A stretch of DNA of 17,545 nt from a bacterium (GTDB lineage: Bacteria > Sysuimicrobiota > Sysuimicrobiia > Sysuimicrobiales > Segetimicrobiaceae), in NCBI GenBank assembly GCA_035307765.1, contig DATGHU010000046.1, positions 1-17,545 of the forward strand. Reading direction: 5' to 3'. Shown here piece after piece: positions 1 to 5,810 of the stretch. The notes under the pieces were generated by a model. That model searched no databases, had not been told where the DNA came from, and saw nothing but the letters and a program-made list of their open reading frames with translations. A program made the position numbers and the translations under genes. Each line of letters starts with the position of its first letter. The stretch's first letter is position 1.

Positions 1-1
1 G

Positions 2-136
2 GTGATGCCGGGGGACAACGTGACGTTGGAGGCGGTGCTGATCACGCCGATCGCGTTGGAGGAAGGGCAGCGGTTTGCGGTGCGGGAAGGCGGGCGGACG
101 GTGGGGGCCGGGGTGGTCGCCAAGATCATCGAGTAG
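2..136 (+). CDS. tuf: Elongation factor Tu, C-terminal fragment (5' end outside window)
   Basis: This is the last 44 codons of EF-Tu, the GTPase that delivers aminoacyl-tRNA to the ribosomal A site. The reading frame opens at the window edge and ends at TAG 134-136. The visible residues are the end of beta-barrel domain III, including VMPGDNV near the edge and the near-invariant [15 protein letters not shown] just before the stop. The GTPase domain lies outside the window. rpmG starts 46 nt downstream on the same strand, matching the tufB-type arrangement in which tuf precedes rpmG, tRNA-Trp and secE. Whether a second tuf exists elsewhere cannot be seen. The identification is secure despite the short fragment. 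Confidence 0.95.
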   Translation: MMPGDNVTLEAVLITPIALEEGQRFAVREGGRTVGAGVVAKIIE

Positions 137-182
137 ACCCCCGCGAGCCCGGATGGACTGAGAAGGGTGGAGGGCACAAACG

Positions 183-335
183 ATGGCGCGTGACATCATT
201 ACCCTGGCCTGCACGGAGTGCAAGCGCCGGAACTACACGACGATGAAAAACAAGAAGAACACCCCGGATCGTGTCGAACACACGAAGTACTGCCGGTGGT
301 GCCGCAAGCACACCGCGCACCGCGAAACGCGGTAG
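183..335 (+). CDS. rpmG: 50S ribosomal protein L33 (zinc-binding form)
   Basis: A 50-aa protein of the usual L33 length. It is a small protein of the large ribosomal subunit near the E site. Two CxxC pairs (C10/C13 in TLACTECK and C37/C40 in YCRWCRK) form the zinc knuckle of the C+ type of L33; zinc-independent paralogs lack these cysteines. The conserved [15 protein letters not shown] segment lies between them. ATG 183 follows a GGTGGAGG ribosome-binding site at about 166-173. The gene lies between tuf and tRNA-Trp on the same strand, which is classic context. It is too short to appear in length-filtered gene lists, but composition, motifs and neighbours leave little doubt. Confidence 0.97.
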   Translation: MARDIITLACTECKRRNYTTMKNKKNTPDRVEHTKYCRWCRKHTAHRETR

Positions 336-360
336 CGCCGCACGCGTGTGGTGATCACGC

Positions 361-436
361 AGGGGCGTAGCTCAGTTGGTAGAGCGCCGGTCTCCAAAAC
401 CGGTGGCCGGGGGTTCAAGTCCCTCCGCCCCTGCCA
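361..436 (+). tRNA. trnW: tRNA-Trp (anticodon CCA)
   Basis: A 76-nt cloverleaf. The acceptor stem AGGGGCG (361-367) pairs with CGCCCCT (426-432), followed by discriminator G433 and an encoded CCA (434-436). The anticodon stem CCGGT (387-391) pairs with ACCGG (399-403), and the loop CTCCAAA places anticodon CCA at 394-396. The T-loop contains GTTCAAG. It sits 25 nt after rpmG with no promoter visible in between, so it is probably cut from a tuf-rpmG-trnW transcript. In many bacteria the next gene is secE; here about 2.7 kb of other DNA intervenes. Confidence 0.98.
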
Positions 437-460
437 AGTAAACTAAGGGTTTCCTCCATC

Positions 461-486
461 GGCGCCTTCGGGCGCCCGCCCGTTTT
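461..486 (+). terminator. Possible intrinsic terminator after tRNA-Trp
   Basis: GGCGCC (461-466), loop TTCG, GGCGCC (471-476) forms a six-pair stem closed by a UUCG-type tetraloop. TTTT follows at 483-486. The six bases CGCCCG between stem and T-run are unusual, but an alternative small stem CGGG (469-472)/CCCG (479-482) ends directly at the T-run. It is well placed to end the tuf-rpmG-trnW transcript before the accessory block. Confidence 0.5.
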
Positions 487-505
487 GCTCATCAATGCTC
501 ATCAA
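486..505 (+). repeat. Tandem 10-bp direct repeat
   Basis: TGCTCATCAA occurs twice back to back (486-495 and 496-505), immediately after the hairpin and T-run that follow tRNA-Trp and before the cupin gene. No function is evident. It may be a small slippage duplication or a junction scar. Confidence 0.7.
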
Positions 506-553
506 CGGGATCCACCAGTTAGCCATACGTCAAAACACCAAGGAGGAAACAAG

Positions 554-913
554 ATGGGCGCGATGACGTCAAAGAGCCTGAATGCACCGGATGAGACCCG
601 CAAGTTCCCGAAGGGGACGCTCGAGCTCGTGACGCTGGGCGGTATTACTTTTGGCCGCGCCACCTTCGAACCAGGCTGGAAGTGGTCAGAATCGTTGAAG
701 CCGATCGCGAAGACCAAGAGCTGCGAGGCACCGCATACTAACTACCACATCTCGGGACGGTTGCACGTGCGAATGGACGACGGCACAGAAGCGGAGTTTG
801 GCCCGGGTGATGTATCGGTGCTGCCTCCGGGCCACGACGCTTGGGTCGTCGGGAACGAAAAGGTCGTCGTGATCGACATCACCGGAATGACCGCCTACGC
901 CAAGCCCGTATAG
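554..913 (+). CDS. Small single-domain cupin protein
   Basis: A 119-aa protein with the cupin fold pattern. The first motif region contains H61 and H65 (APHTNYHISGRLHV). The second contains the glycine/proline-rich turn EFGPGDVSVLPPGHDAWV (about 82-98) with H94. The usual glutamate of cupin motif 1 is not obvious, so the metal site may be incomplete or altered. Cupins of this size bind small ligands or act as isomerases, dioxygenases or sensors; the substrate cannot be told. ATG 554 is chosen over the upstream in-frame ATG 485 because AAGGAGG (540-546) lies seven bases before it and residues upstream of it do not look cupin-like. It stands alone between tRNA-Trp and a convergent SnoaL-like gene. 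Its base composition looks less GC-extreme than the core genes, consistent with later acquisition. Confidence 0.85.
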   Translation: MGAMTSKSLNAPDETRKFPKGTLELVTLGGITFGRATFEPGWKWSESLKPIAKTKSCEAPHTNYHISGRLHVRMDDGTEAEFGPGDVSVLPPGHDAWVVGNEKVVVIDITGMTAYAKPV

Positions 914-946
914 CCGGGCTCTCCCGAACGCAGCACCAAGCGTTCG
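903..946 (+). repeat. Two tandem hairpins at the 3' end of the cupin gene
   Basis: AGCCCG (903-908) pairs with CGGGCT (915-920) across the stop codon. Just downstream CGAACGC (925-931) pairs with GCGTTCG (940-946) around an 8-nt loop. No T-run follows, so they are not classic intrinsic terminators, but they may protect the mRNA end or slow polymerase between the convergent cupin and SnoaL-like genes. The rest of the gap to 1107 shows no gene. Confidence 0.45.
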
Positions 947-1107
947 ATATGCCGAGGAAGACACCGGGGCGTCCGGGATCACCGGGAAGAGGCGCGGTTA
1001 GCGCGACGGGAGCGCCGGCCCAGGGCGCCGAGACGAGATGACGGGGGAGACGTGGATCGTCGTCGCTGTGGTGCTTGTGAACTCCCTCCCCACCGCGGGT
1101 TCGCGCC

Positions 1108-1554
1108 CTAAAGGTCCCGCGTAAAGGCGGCGCGTCCCGTTTCCGGATTGAATGGGACGGAGATGTGTTCGTGAACGATCTGCCATCCGCCCCGAGTCCT
1201 CCGGCAGCCGGCGGTGTTTCGCATCCAGGTCCGCACCGCCGGGTGGTCCTTGTCCATTTCGGTGAAACGCCAAAGCCAGTGCGCAAGAGCCAGGTCGCCG
1301 CTCGCGGTGACGCTGAGGTCTCGCATCTCTGTTTGGAAAGCGTCCGGGAAGTGGGCGAGGCCCGCCTCCCACACCCGCCCCCAGGCCTCCGCCCCCTGGA
1401 TCTGGAACGGAGGTCTCAGGTTGAACACGACGACATCCGCCGCGTAGTGGCTCATCAGTCGATCCAGGTCCTTCGCGCGGATGGCGCGCATCTGATCGTC
1501 GATGAGTTGACGCACTTCGTCGCGCGCTCGGGCGTCCTCGGGTGTCGTCGCCAT
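1108..1554 (-). CDS. SnoaL/NTF2-like protein (SgcJ/DUF4440-type)
   Basis: A 148-aa protein of the NTF2-like superfamily, which forms cone-shaped ligand-binding pockets (ketosteroid isomerase, SnoaL polyketide cyclase, SgcJ). Family marks are the N-terminal helix DEVRQLIDDQMRAIRAKDLD, the segment LMSHYAADVVVFNLRPPF typical of the DUF4440/SgcJ branch, a central WLWRF strand, and the closing strand GGWQIVHEHISVPF. ATG at 1554 is preferred to the upstream in-frame start because an AAGGAG box (plus-strand 1561-1566) lies seven bases before it. It runs opposite to the cupin and the core operon. The catalytic residues differ widely in this family, so no reaction can be named. An isomerase, hydrolase or stress-response accessory role is possible. 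Confidence 0.85.
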   Translation of the reverse strand: MATTPEDARARDEVRQLIDDQMRAIRAKDLDRLMSHYAADVVVFNLRPPFQIQGAEAWGRVWEAGLAHFPDAFQTEMRDLSVTASGDLALAHWLWRFTEMDKDHPAVRTWMRNTAGCRRTRGGWQIVHEHISVPFNPETGRAAFTRDL

Positions 1555-2088
1555 CCCTGGCTCCTTTTGGCTCGTGTCCAAACATCGCGGAGACACGTCG
1601 CGCCACTGGTGTTTCCGGTTTGACGTTCCGCTCACCTTCGGAGCGTCGTCGATCCCGCTGCATCCGTACACAAACTTGATCTGAGACCGGCCAAGGAGTA
1701 TCATCCCAGGTGCCGAAAAGCGCTCGGGCCTCTCATTTCCGGTCGGGCGTCAGGTATGGTGATGCGCTTCACGCTTGCTGATTTCCGGGTGCTGGACTCC
1801 AAAATGGGGAGACGGGGGAGGCAGAGCCTCCGCCCCGGCCGCCCGATATTGCGCCGCGCCCGGGCCTCCGCGTGGGGCACCGCCGATGCCCGCCCCCAGG
1901 ACCCCTCCCGGCTGGTGGGGGAAGGCCCGACCGCCCGCGATCGTGGTGGTTGCGGTGGCGGGTTCTTTATTGAAGGAGACGACGCCAGCGAGCTCGTTCC
2001 AAAACGTCTGGCCGGCGGCCCGGTGGCCCCGGGTGCCGGCCCCCTGTGCAAACGTCCGTGGGCCGGAAGCGCCGGGTGGAGCTGAGGC
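1555..2088. other. Gene-poor stretch between divergent SnoaL-like and ATP-grasp-like genes
   Basis: No convincing gene is seen on either strand. Short open frames here have composition expected of GC-rich noise. The stretch must hold the promoters of the two divergent genes, but no consensus -35/-10 pair stands out. The clearest structure is a hairpin at 1814-1835: GGAGGC (1817-1822), loop AGA, GCCTCC (1826-1831), extended by GGG/CCC with one bulged G. No T-run follows it. Confidence 0.5.
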
Positions 2089-3072
2089 GTGCCCTTTGAA
2101 GGCGTGGACCCGTGGCGCTGGCAGTACTTCGAGGGCGTGGACTGTCCCGAGTCCACGGTGATCCCGATCGACGATCCCACCGGCTGGCGGCTCTACCCCG
2201 ATTATCGAGACGTCTACAACAAGTTGTTCGTGTGCGAGAGCCAAGGGATCCCCAACGGCCCCCACGGGGTGATGCCGAAGACGTTTCCGGTGTTCAGCAA
2301 GCCCGCCATGAACCTGCACGGCATGGGGATCGGCGGGCGAGTGATTCGCTCCGCGGCCGAGTGTGAGGCGAGCTTTACGCCGGGGCACATGTGGATGCAA
2401 CTTCTGCGGGGCCGGCACATCAGCACCGATGTGGCCCTCGCCTCCGGCGTACCCCGCTGGTGGCGGCACACGGTGGGCAAAGCGCTGCCCCGCGGCATGT
2501 TCGACTACTGGACCCTTCTCGCCCGGCCGCTGCCGCGCCTTGAGCGGTATCTGCGGGCGTGGATCCGCCGAAATCTTCGCGGATTCACCGGGGTCGTGAA
2601 CTTCGAGACGATCGGCGGCACGATCATCGAGTGCCACCTGCGGTTGTCGGAGCAGTGGGTCGACCTGAACGGGCCGGGATGGTTGGACAGCGTCGTGGCC
2701 CTGTACGTTCACGGAACGTGGCGCCTCGCCGCCCGCCCGAGGACCGGCTACAGCATCGTCCTGTTCGGATCCCACGGCACCGAGTACGCGATCGCTCCGG
2801 GCGCCGTCAACGAGCTGCGCCGGCGTCCCGGGCTGTCGAGCATCCAGATCACCTATCGCACGGACAAGCCGCGTGAGCAGCACGCCATGCCTCCGGGTGG
2901 ATTCAGGCTGGCGATCGTGAACGCCTGGAGCCTCGCGGCCGGGCTGGCGGCGCGGCGAGATCTGAAACGGCTGTTTACGAGCGCGAGCCCCAACGGACGG
3001 CCGGCCCTCCGCGATGGGCGGCCCCCGGCGGGGCCGGTGCCGGCCGCCTGGGTGGGCCGCGGGGCGCGCTGA
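2089..3072 (+). CDS. Putative ATP-grasp family protein of unknown substrate
   Basis: A 327-aa soluble protein with no signal peptide or membrane segment. I do not recognise a named enzyme, but several features fit the ATP-grasp fold: a strand with a likely ATP-contacting lysine (PVFSKPA, K71), followed by the glycine-rich NLHGMGIGG (75-83), and near the end of the fold NFETIGG (E173) and IIECHLR (E181, H183, R185), like the metal-binding ExNxR of ATP-grasp ligases. Before the first motif lies YNKLFVCESQGIPNGPHG (43-60). An MWMQLLRGRHISTD segment (101-114) fits the central lid strand. ATP-grasp enzymes usually join a carboxylate to an amine using ATP. GTG 2089 is the first possible start because an in-frame TGA lies at 2083-2085; GGGTGGAG at 2074-2081 is the likely ribosome-binding site. 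The last 30 residues are low-complexity. The gene ends about 25 bp before the secE promoter. Confidence 0.6.
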   Translation: MPFEGVDPWRWQYFEGVDCPESTVIPIDDPTGWRLYPDYRDVYNKLFVCESQGIPNGPHGVMPKTFPVFSKPAMNLHGMGIGGRVIRSAAECEASFTPGHMWMQLLRGRHISTDVALASGVPRWWRHTVGKALPRGMFDYWTLLARPLPRLERYLRAWIRRNLRGFTGVVNFETIGGTIIECHLRLSEQWVDLNGPGWLDSVVALYVHGTWRLAARPRTGYSIVLFGSHGTEYAIAPGAVNELRRRPGLSSIQITYRTDKPREQHAMPPGGFRLAIVNAWSLAAGLAARRDLKRLFTSASPNGRPALRDGRPPAGPVPAAWVGRGAR

Positions 3073-3097
3073 GCCGGCCGCGGAGCCAGTTTGGGCG

Positions 3098-3125
3098 TTG
3101 ACAGCCCGGGCGGCATTGGTATAAT
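3098..3125 (+). promoter_or_regulatory. Near-consensus sigma-70-type promoter of secE
   Basis: TTGACA (3098-3103) and TATAAT (3120-3125) both match consensus exactly, with a 16-bp spacer. Transcription should start near 3132, giving a leader of about 40 nt before secE, including a T-rich stretch at 3149-3159. It lies directly downstream of the accessory block and makes the secE-nusG-rplK-rplA unit independent of tuf and tRNA-Trp. Confidence 0.88.
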
Positions 3126-3171
3126 GGGTTCGCACGCGGCAGGACGTCTTTTTTTGTTTGGGGGCAACTTC

Positions 3172-3513
3172 ATGGCGCGCGCCACCGATGGGGCTTCCGG
3201 GCCCGCCCTTGGCAAGCCGGCCCGGGTGCCCGCGAGCGGGTTGACCTCCCCGGGCGGGGAGCGGGCGAAGGGAGCCGAAAAGCCGGCGGCCCGGCCGAGC
3301 AGGTCCGCGGTGCGCCGCCTGCCGCGGGTGTGGACGGTGGCGCTGCAGTTTCTGAGCGACGTCCGCGCGGAGATGAACCGGGTGGCCTGGCCGGACCGCC
3401 AGACCGTGATCGCCTCGACGATCGTCGTCGTCTTCGTCCTGGTGGTGACCGCGATCTACCTGGGCCTCTGGGATTACCTGTTTGCCACCTTGTTCACCTC
3501 CGTGTTCAAGTAA
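3172..3513 (+). CDS. secE: Preprotein translocase subunit SecE
   Basis: SecE clamps the two halves of SecY in the membrane protein channel. The 113-aa product has an Ala/Lys/Arg-rich N-terminal tail (1-50), the conserved amphipathic helix FLSDVRAEMNRVAWPDR (60-76), and one membrane segment (about 79-103, rich in V/I/L), i.e. the minimal single-span form. The ATG at 3172 is chosen because an in-frame start at 3091 would lie upstream of and overlap the promoter, while GGGGG at 3160-3164 gives a ribosome-binding site. nusG follows 28 nt later. The cytoplasmic tail is longer than in short SecE proteins of about 60 aa. Identification is certain from core motif and neighbours. Confidence 0.95.
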   Translation: MARATDGASGPALGKPARVPASGLTSPGGERAKGAEKPAARPSRSAVRRLPRVWTVALQFLSDVRAEMNRVAWPDRQTVIASTIVVVFVLVVTAIYLGLWDYLFATLFTSVFK

Positions 3514-3541
3514 CACCCTGATGCACCGACGAGGATAGCGG

Positions 3542-4351
3542 ATGTCAGACGAACGCAACCGACCCCAAGGCGGGAAGCCGGACACCGCGGCTCTGATTCA
3601 CAAGCTCTTTCGGGACGAACCGGAGGAGCCACAGCCGATCGCGCCCCCGCCCCCCGAGGACGCCGCGCAGACGTCCGGATCTTCGGTGGGCGTGGTCACC
3701 GCCCCGGAAGGGGAGGCCGTCGCGGTCGAGCCCGCCGCGGCGCCGTTCGCCGGGCTCCCCGCGACCGCAGAGGGGGTGGTCGAAGCCCCCCCCGCGGCGG
3801 AGGGCGAGCCGCCGGCCGGGGAGGGCGACGGCCGAGCCTGGTTCGTCATCCACACCTACTCGGGGTACGAGAACAAGGTCCACACGAACCTGGAGCGCCG
3901 CGTGGCCTCGATGGCGATGCAGCACAAGGTGTTCCGGATTCTGGTCCCCACCGAGGACGAGATCGAGGTCAAAGACGGGAAGCGGCGGATCGCCAAAAAG
4001 AAGGTCTTCCCCGGCTACGTGCTGGTGGAGATGATCATGGACGACGACTCGTGGTACGTCGTCCGGAACACGCCGGGGGTCACCGGCTTCGTGGGCTCGG
4101 GCAGCAAGCCGCTCCCGCTGCAGGACCGCGAGGTCAAGGCCATCCTCCGACAGCTGCGCGACGAGACCCCGAAGTTCCGGATCACCTACCAGAAGGGCTC
4201 CTCGGTCCGGATCAACTCCGGCCCGTTCATGGATTTCAGCGGGGTCGTCGACGAGATCCTGCCCGAGAAGGAGAAGGTGCGCGTGCTGGTGTCGATCTTC
4301 GGCCGGGAGACGCCGGTGGAGCTCGATTTCGCGCAGGTGGAGAAGATCTGA
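3542..4351 (+). CDS. nusG: Transcription termination/antitermination factor NusG with long acidic N-terminal extension
   Basis: NusG binds the clamp of RNA polymerase through its NGN domain and links it to Rho or ribosomal protein S10 through its KOW domain. The NGN domain starts at about R98 (RAWFVIHTYSGYENKV) and contains VFPGYVLVEM (155-164), NTPGVTGFVG (176-185) and the KPLPL turn. The KOW domain covers about 218-269 (KGSSVRINSGPFMDFSGVV; SIFGRETPVELDF). At 269 aa it is far longer than a typical NusG of about 175-185 aa. The extra 97 N-terminal residues are Pro/Ala/Glu-rich, with 18 Asp/Glu against 5 Lys/Arg, and look disordered except perhaps a short helix TAALIHKLF (15-23). ATG 3542 has only a weak GAGGAT box, so a later start cannot be fully excluded. 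Co-transcribed with secE. Confidence 0.95.
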   Translation: MSDERNRPQGGKPDTAALIHKLFRDEPEEPQPIAPPPPEDAAQTSGSSVGVVTAPEGEAVAVEPAAAPFAGLPATAEGVVEAPPAAEGEPPAGEGDGRAWFVIHTYSGYENKVHTNLERRVASMAMQHKVFRILVPTEDEIEVKDGKRRIAKKKVFPGYVLVEMIMDDDSWYVVRNTPGVTGFVGSGSKPLPLQDREVKAILRQLRDETPKFRITYQKGSSVRINSGPFMDFSGVVDEILPEKEKVRVLVSIFGRETPVELDFAQVEKI

Positions 4352-4375
4352 CGCGCGCGCGTCCACGGAGGCGTT

Positions 4376-4795
4376 ATGAAGAAGATTGCCGCCATCGTCA
4401 AACTGCAGATCCCCGCGGGGAAGGCCACCCCCGCCCCGCCGGTGGGGCCGGCGTTGGGCCAGCACGGCGTGAACATCATGGAGTTCTGCAAGTCCTACAA
4501 CGAGAAGACGGCCAGGCAGGTGGGGACGATCGTCCCGGTGGAAATCACGGTCTTTGCCGACCGGACGTTCACCTTCGTCATGAAGACCCCCCCGGCTTCG
4601 GTGCTGCTGAAGAAGGCGGCGGGGCTGGAGAAGGCCTCCGGCGAGCCCAATAAAAAGAAGGTCGGGAAGGTGACCAAACAGCAGATCCGGGAGATCGCGG
4701 AAACGAAGCTCACGGATCTGAACACCAAGGACCTCGACGCGGCCATGCGCATGATCGAAGGCACGGCGCGGAGCATGGGGATCGAGGTCGGCTAA
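4376..4795 (+). CDS. rplK: 50S ribosomal protein L11
   Basis: L11 binds 23S rRNA at the GTPase-associated centre at the base of the L7/L12 stalk and is needed for factor-dependent GTP hydrolysis. The 139 aa match the family length of about 141. The N-terminal domain shows [20 protein letters not shown] with the proline-rich factor-contacting helix, then [15 protein letters not shown]. The C-terminal RNA-binding domain shows the [13 protein letters not shown] segment, the [14 protein letters not shown] helix, and [15 protein letters not shown] at the end. ATG 4376 follows GGAGG (4367-4371). The gap from nusG is 24 nt, and rplA follows after 76 nt containing a hairpin. Confidence 0.98.
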   Translation: MKKIAAIVKLQIPAGKATPAPPVGPALGQHGVNIMEFCKSYNEKTARQVGTIVPVEITVFADRTFTFVMKTPPASVLLKKAAGLEKASGEPNKKKVGKVTKQQIREIAETKLTDLNTKDLDAAMRMIEGTARSMGIEVG

Positions 4796-4803
4796 CCCCT
4801 CCC

Positions 4804-4823
4804 GCGCATCCCGCGGGGTGCGC
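4804..4823 (+). repeat. Hairpin in the rplK-rplA gap
   Basis: GCGCATCC (4804-4811) pairs with GGGTGCGC (4816-4823) with one G-U pair, closed by a CGCG loop. No T-run follows, so it is not an intrinsic terminator. It could be a processing or stability element, or part of an L1-binding feedback site, but no recognised L1 target consensus was proven. Confidence 0.5.
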
Positions 4824-4871
4824 CGGGGGAACGCCGCCAAGTCGGGAACCGGCACGCAGGAGGGATACGAG

Positions 4872-5588
4872 ATGGCCATGCACGGGAAGCGCTACCGAGA
4901 GGCGGCGAAGCTGATCGGCGAAGGGCAGGCGTACGATCCGCAGGCCGCCATCGCGATCATCAAGCAAATGCCCGGCACGAAGTTTGACCAGACGGTCGAG
5001 GTCGATATCCGCCTCGGGATCGACTCGAAGCAGGCGGATCAGCAGGTGCGGGGCACGGTCGTCCTGCCCCACGGGACGGGCAAGACCGTCCGCCTCCTGG
5101 TGTTCGCGAAGGGCGAGAAGGTGAAGGAAGCCCAGGAGGCCGGCGCCGACTACGTCGGGCTCGAGGAGTTCGTGGAGAAGATCCAGGGGGGCTGGCTCGA
5201 GTTTGATGTGGCCGCCGCGGCCCCCGACGTCATGAACGTGGTCGGCCGACTCGGCCGCGTGCTCGGCCCGCGGGGGCTGATGCCGAACCCCAAGGCAGGA
5301 ACGGTCACCTTTGATCTGGCGCGGGCCGTGAAGGAGATCAAGGCCGGGAAGATCGAGTACCGCGTCGACAAGTTCGGCATCCTCCACGTGCCGGTGGGCA
5401 AGCTCTCCTTCGCGGAGCCGTCGCTGCTGGAGAACTTCACGGTGCTGCTGACCGCGATCCTCCGGGCAAAGCCGGCCTCCAGCAAGGGGCAGTACCTTCG
5501 AAGCATCAGCCTCTCCGCCACGATGAGCCCGGGCATCGCGATCGATCCGGCCAAGGTCTCGTCGCTGGCCACGGCGGGGGCGGCGTAG
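4872..5588 (+). CDS. rplA: 50S ribosomal protein L1
   Basis: L1 forms the mobile stalk near the ribosomal E site and in many bacteria also represses its own mRNA. The 238-aa product has the usual length. Recognisable elements are the N-terminal [11 protein letters not shown] helix, [20 protein letters not shown] and the [12 protein letters not shown] loop, the central [19 protein letters not shown] hinge motif with GTVTFD after it, and C-terminal [18 protein letters not shown]. The start at 4872 is preferred over 4818 because GGAGGG at about 4859-4864 lies at correct spacing and residues upstream are not L1-like. A new promoter and leader for rplJ begin about 12 nt after the stop. Confidence 0.97.
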   Translation: MAMHGKRYREAAKLIGEGQAYDPQAAIAIIKQMPGTKFDQTVEVDIRLGIDSKQADQQVRGTVVLPHGTGKTVRLLVFAKGEKVKEAQEAGADYVGLEEFVEKIQGGWLEFDVAAAAPDVMNVVGRLGRVLGPRGLMPNPKAGTVTFDLARAVKEIKAGKIEYRVDKFGILHVPVGKLSFAEPSLLENFTVLLTAILRAKPASSKGQYLRSISLSATMSPGIAIDPAKVSSLATAGAA

Positions 5589-5599
5589 CGGCGCTCGGT

Positions 5600-5629
5600 T
5601 TGACTTCGCGGGGGGGTCGATGCTATAGT
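5600..5629 (+). promoter_or_regulatory. Promoter of the rplJ-rplL unit
   Basis: TTGACT (5600-5605) and TATAGT (5624-5629), each one base off consensus, with an 18-bp spacer. Transcription would start near 5636, just upstream of the L10 leader. It lies directly after the rplA stop codon and lets L10 and L12 be made separately from L11 and L1. Confidence 0.8.
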
Positions 5630-5654
5630 ACGTGGCGTCGGCATCACCCAAACA

Positions 5655-5760
5655 GTAGTGCCGTAGACAACGGGTGCGCGGAGCGCGCGTAAAGGTCGGC
5701 CGACCGCCCGTCGAGGCTCACGCAGGTGGAGGGTCCTCGTCTACGGGGGGGCCTTTTTTC
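5655..5760 (+). ncRNA. L10 leader with attenuator (autoregulatory mRNA element)
   Basis: This is the ribosomal protein L10 leader, the mRNA mimic of the L10-L12 binding site on 23S rRNA. CCGTAGAC (5661-5668) pairs perfectly with GTCTACGG (5739-5746). Inside, ACGGG (5670-5674) pairs with CCCGT (5707-5711), enclosing a GCGCG/CGCGC hairpin and the palindrome GGTCGGCCGACC (5694-5705). A terminator-like stem GGTCCTC (5732-5738)/GGGGGCC (5747-5753, two G-U pairs) is followed by TTTTTT (5754-5759); its loop is exactly the 3' strand of the outer leader stem. Known L10 leaders in Bacillus-type bacteria control rplJL by transcription attenuation when free L10-L12 accumulates. The exact switch here is inferred. 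Confidence 0.85.
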
Positions 5761-5810
5761 TTTCCCCCAGCGTGGGGGGTCCCGGGCGGGATGCCCGTAA
5801 GGAGGAATGG

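Noticed and set aside
421-436. tRNA-Trp 3' end as an integration attachment site for the accessory block
   Set aside because: No second copy of the tRNA 3' end was found before secE, and no integrase gene is present in the block.
1756-2085. Plus-strand open frame in the same frame as, and just upstream of, the ATP-grasp-like gene
   Set aside because: It stops at TGA 2083-2085 and its residues look like noise; the downstream GTG with its own ribosome-binding site explains the gene start.
3144-3160. T-run in the secE leader as an intrinsic terminator
   Set aside because: No stable GC-rich stem precedes the T-run, and it lies only about 15-25 nt after the predicted transcription start.
3091-3171. 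Upstream in-frame start for SecE
   Set aside because: It would lie upstream of the -35/-10 elements of the secE promoter, so the mRNA would not contain it.
1750-3585. Minus-strand 611-codon open frame opposite the ATP-grasp-like gene, secE and the nusG start
   Set aside because: It crosses a clear promoter and three plus-strand genes, lacks recognisable domains and is low-complexity Arg/Gly/Pro/His sequence.
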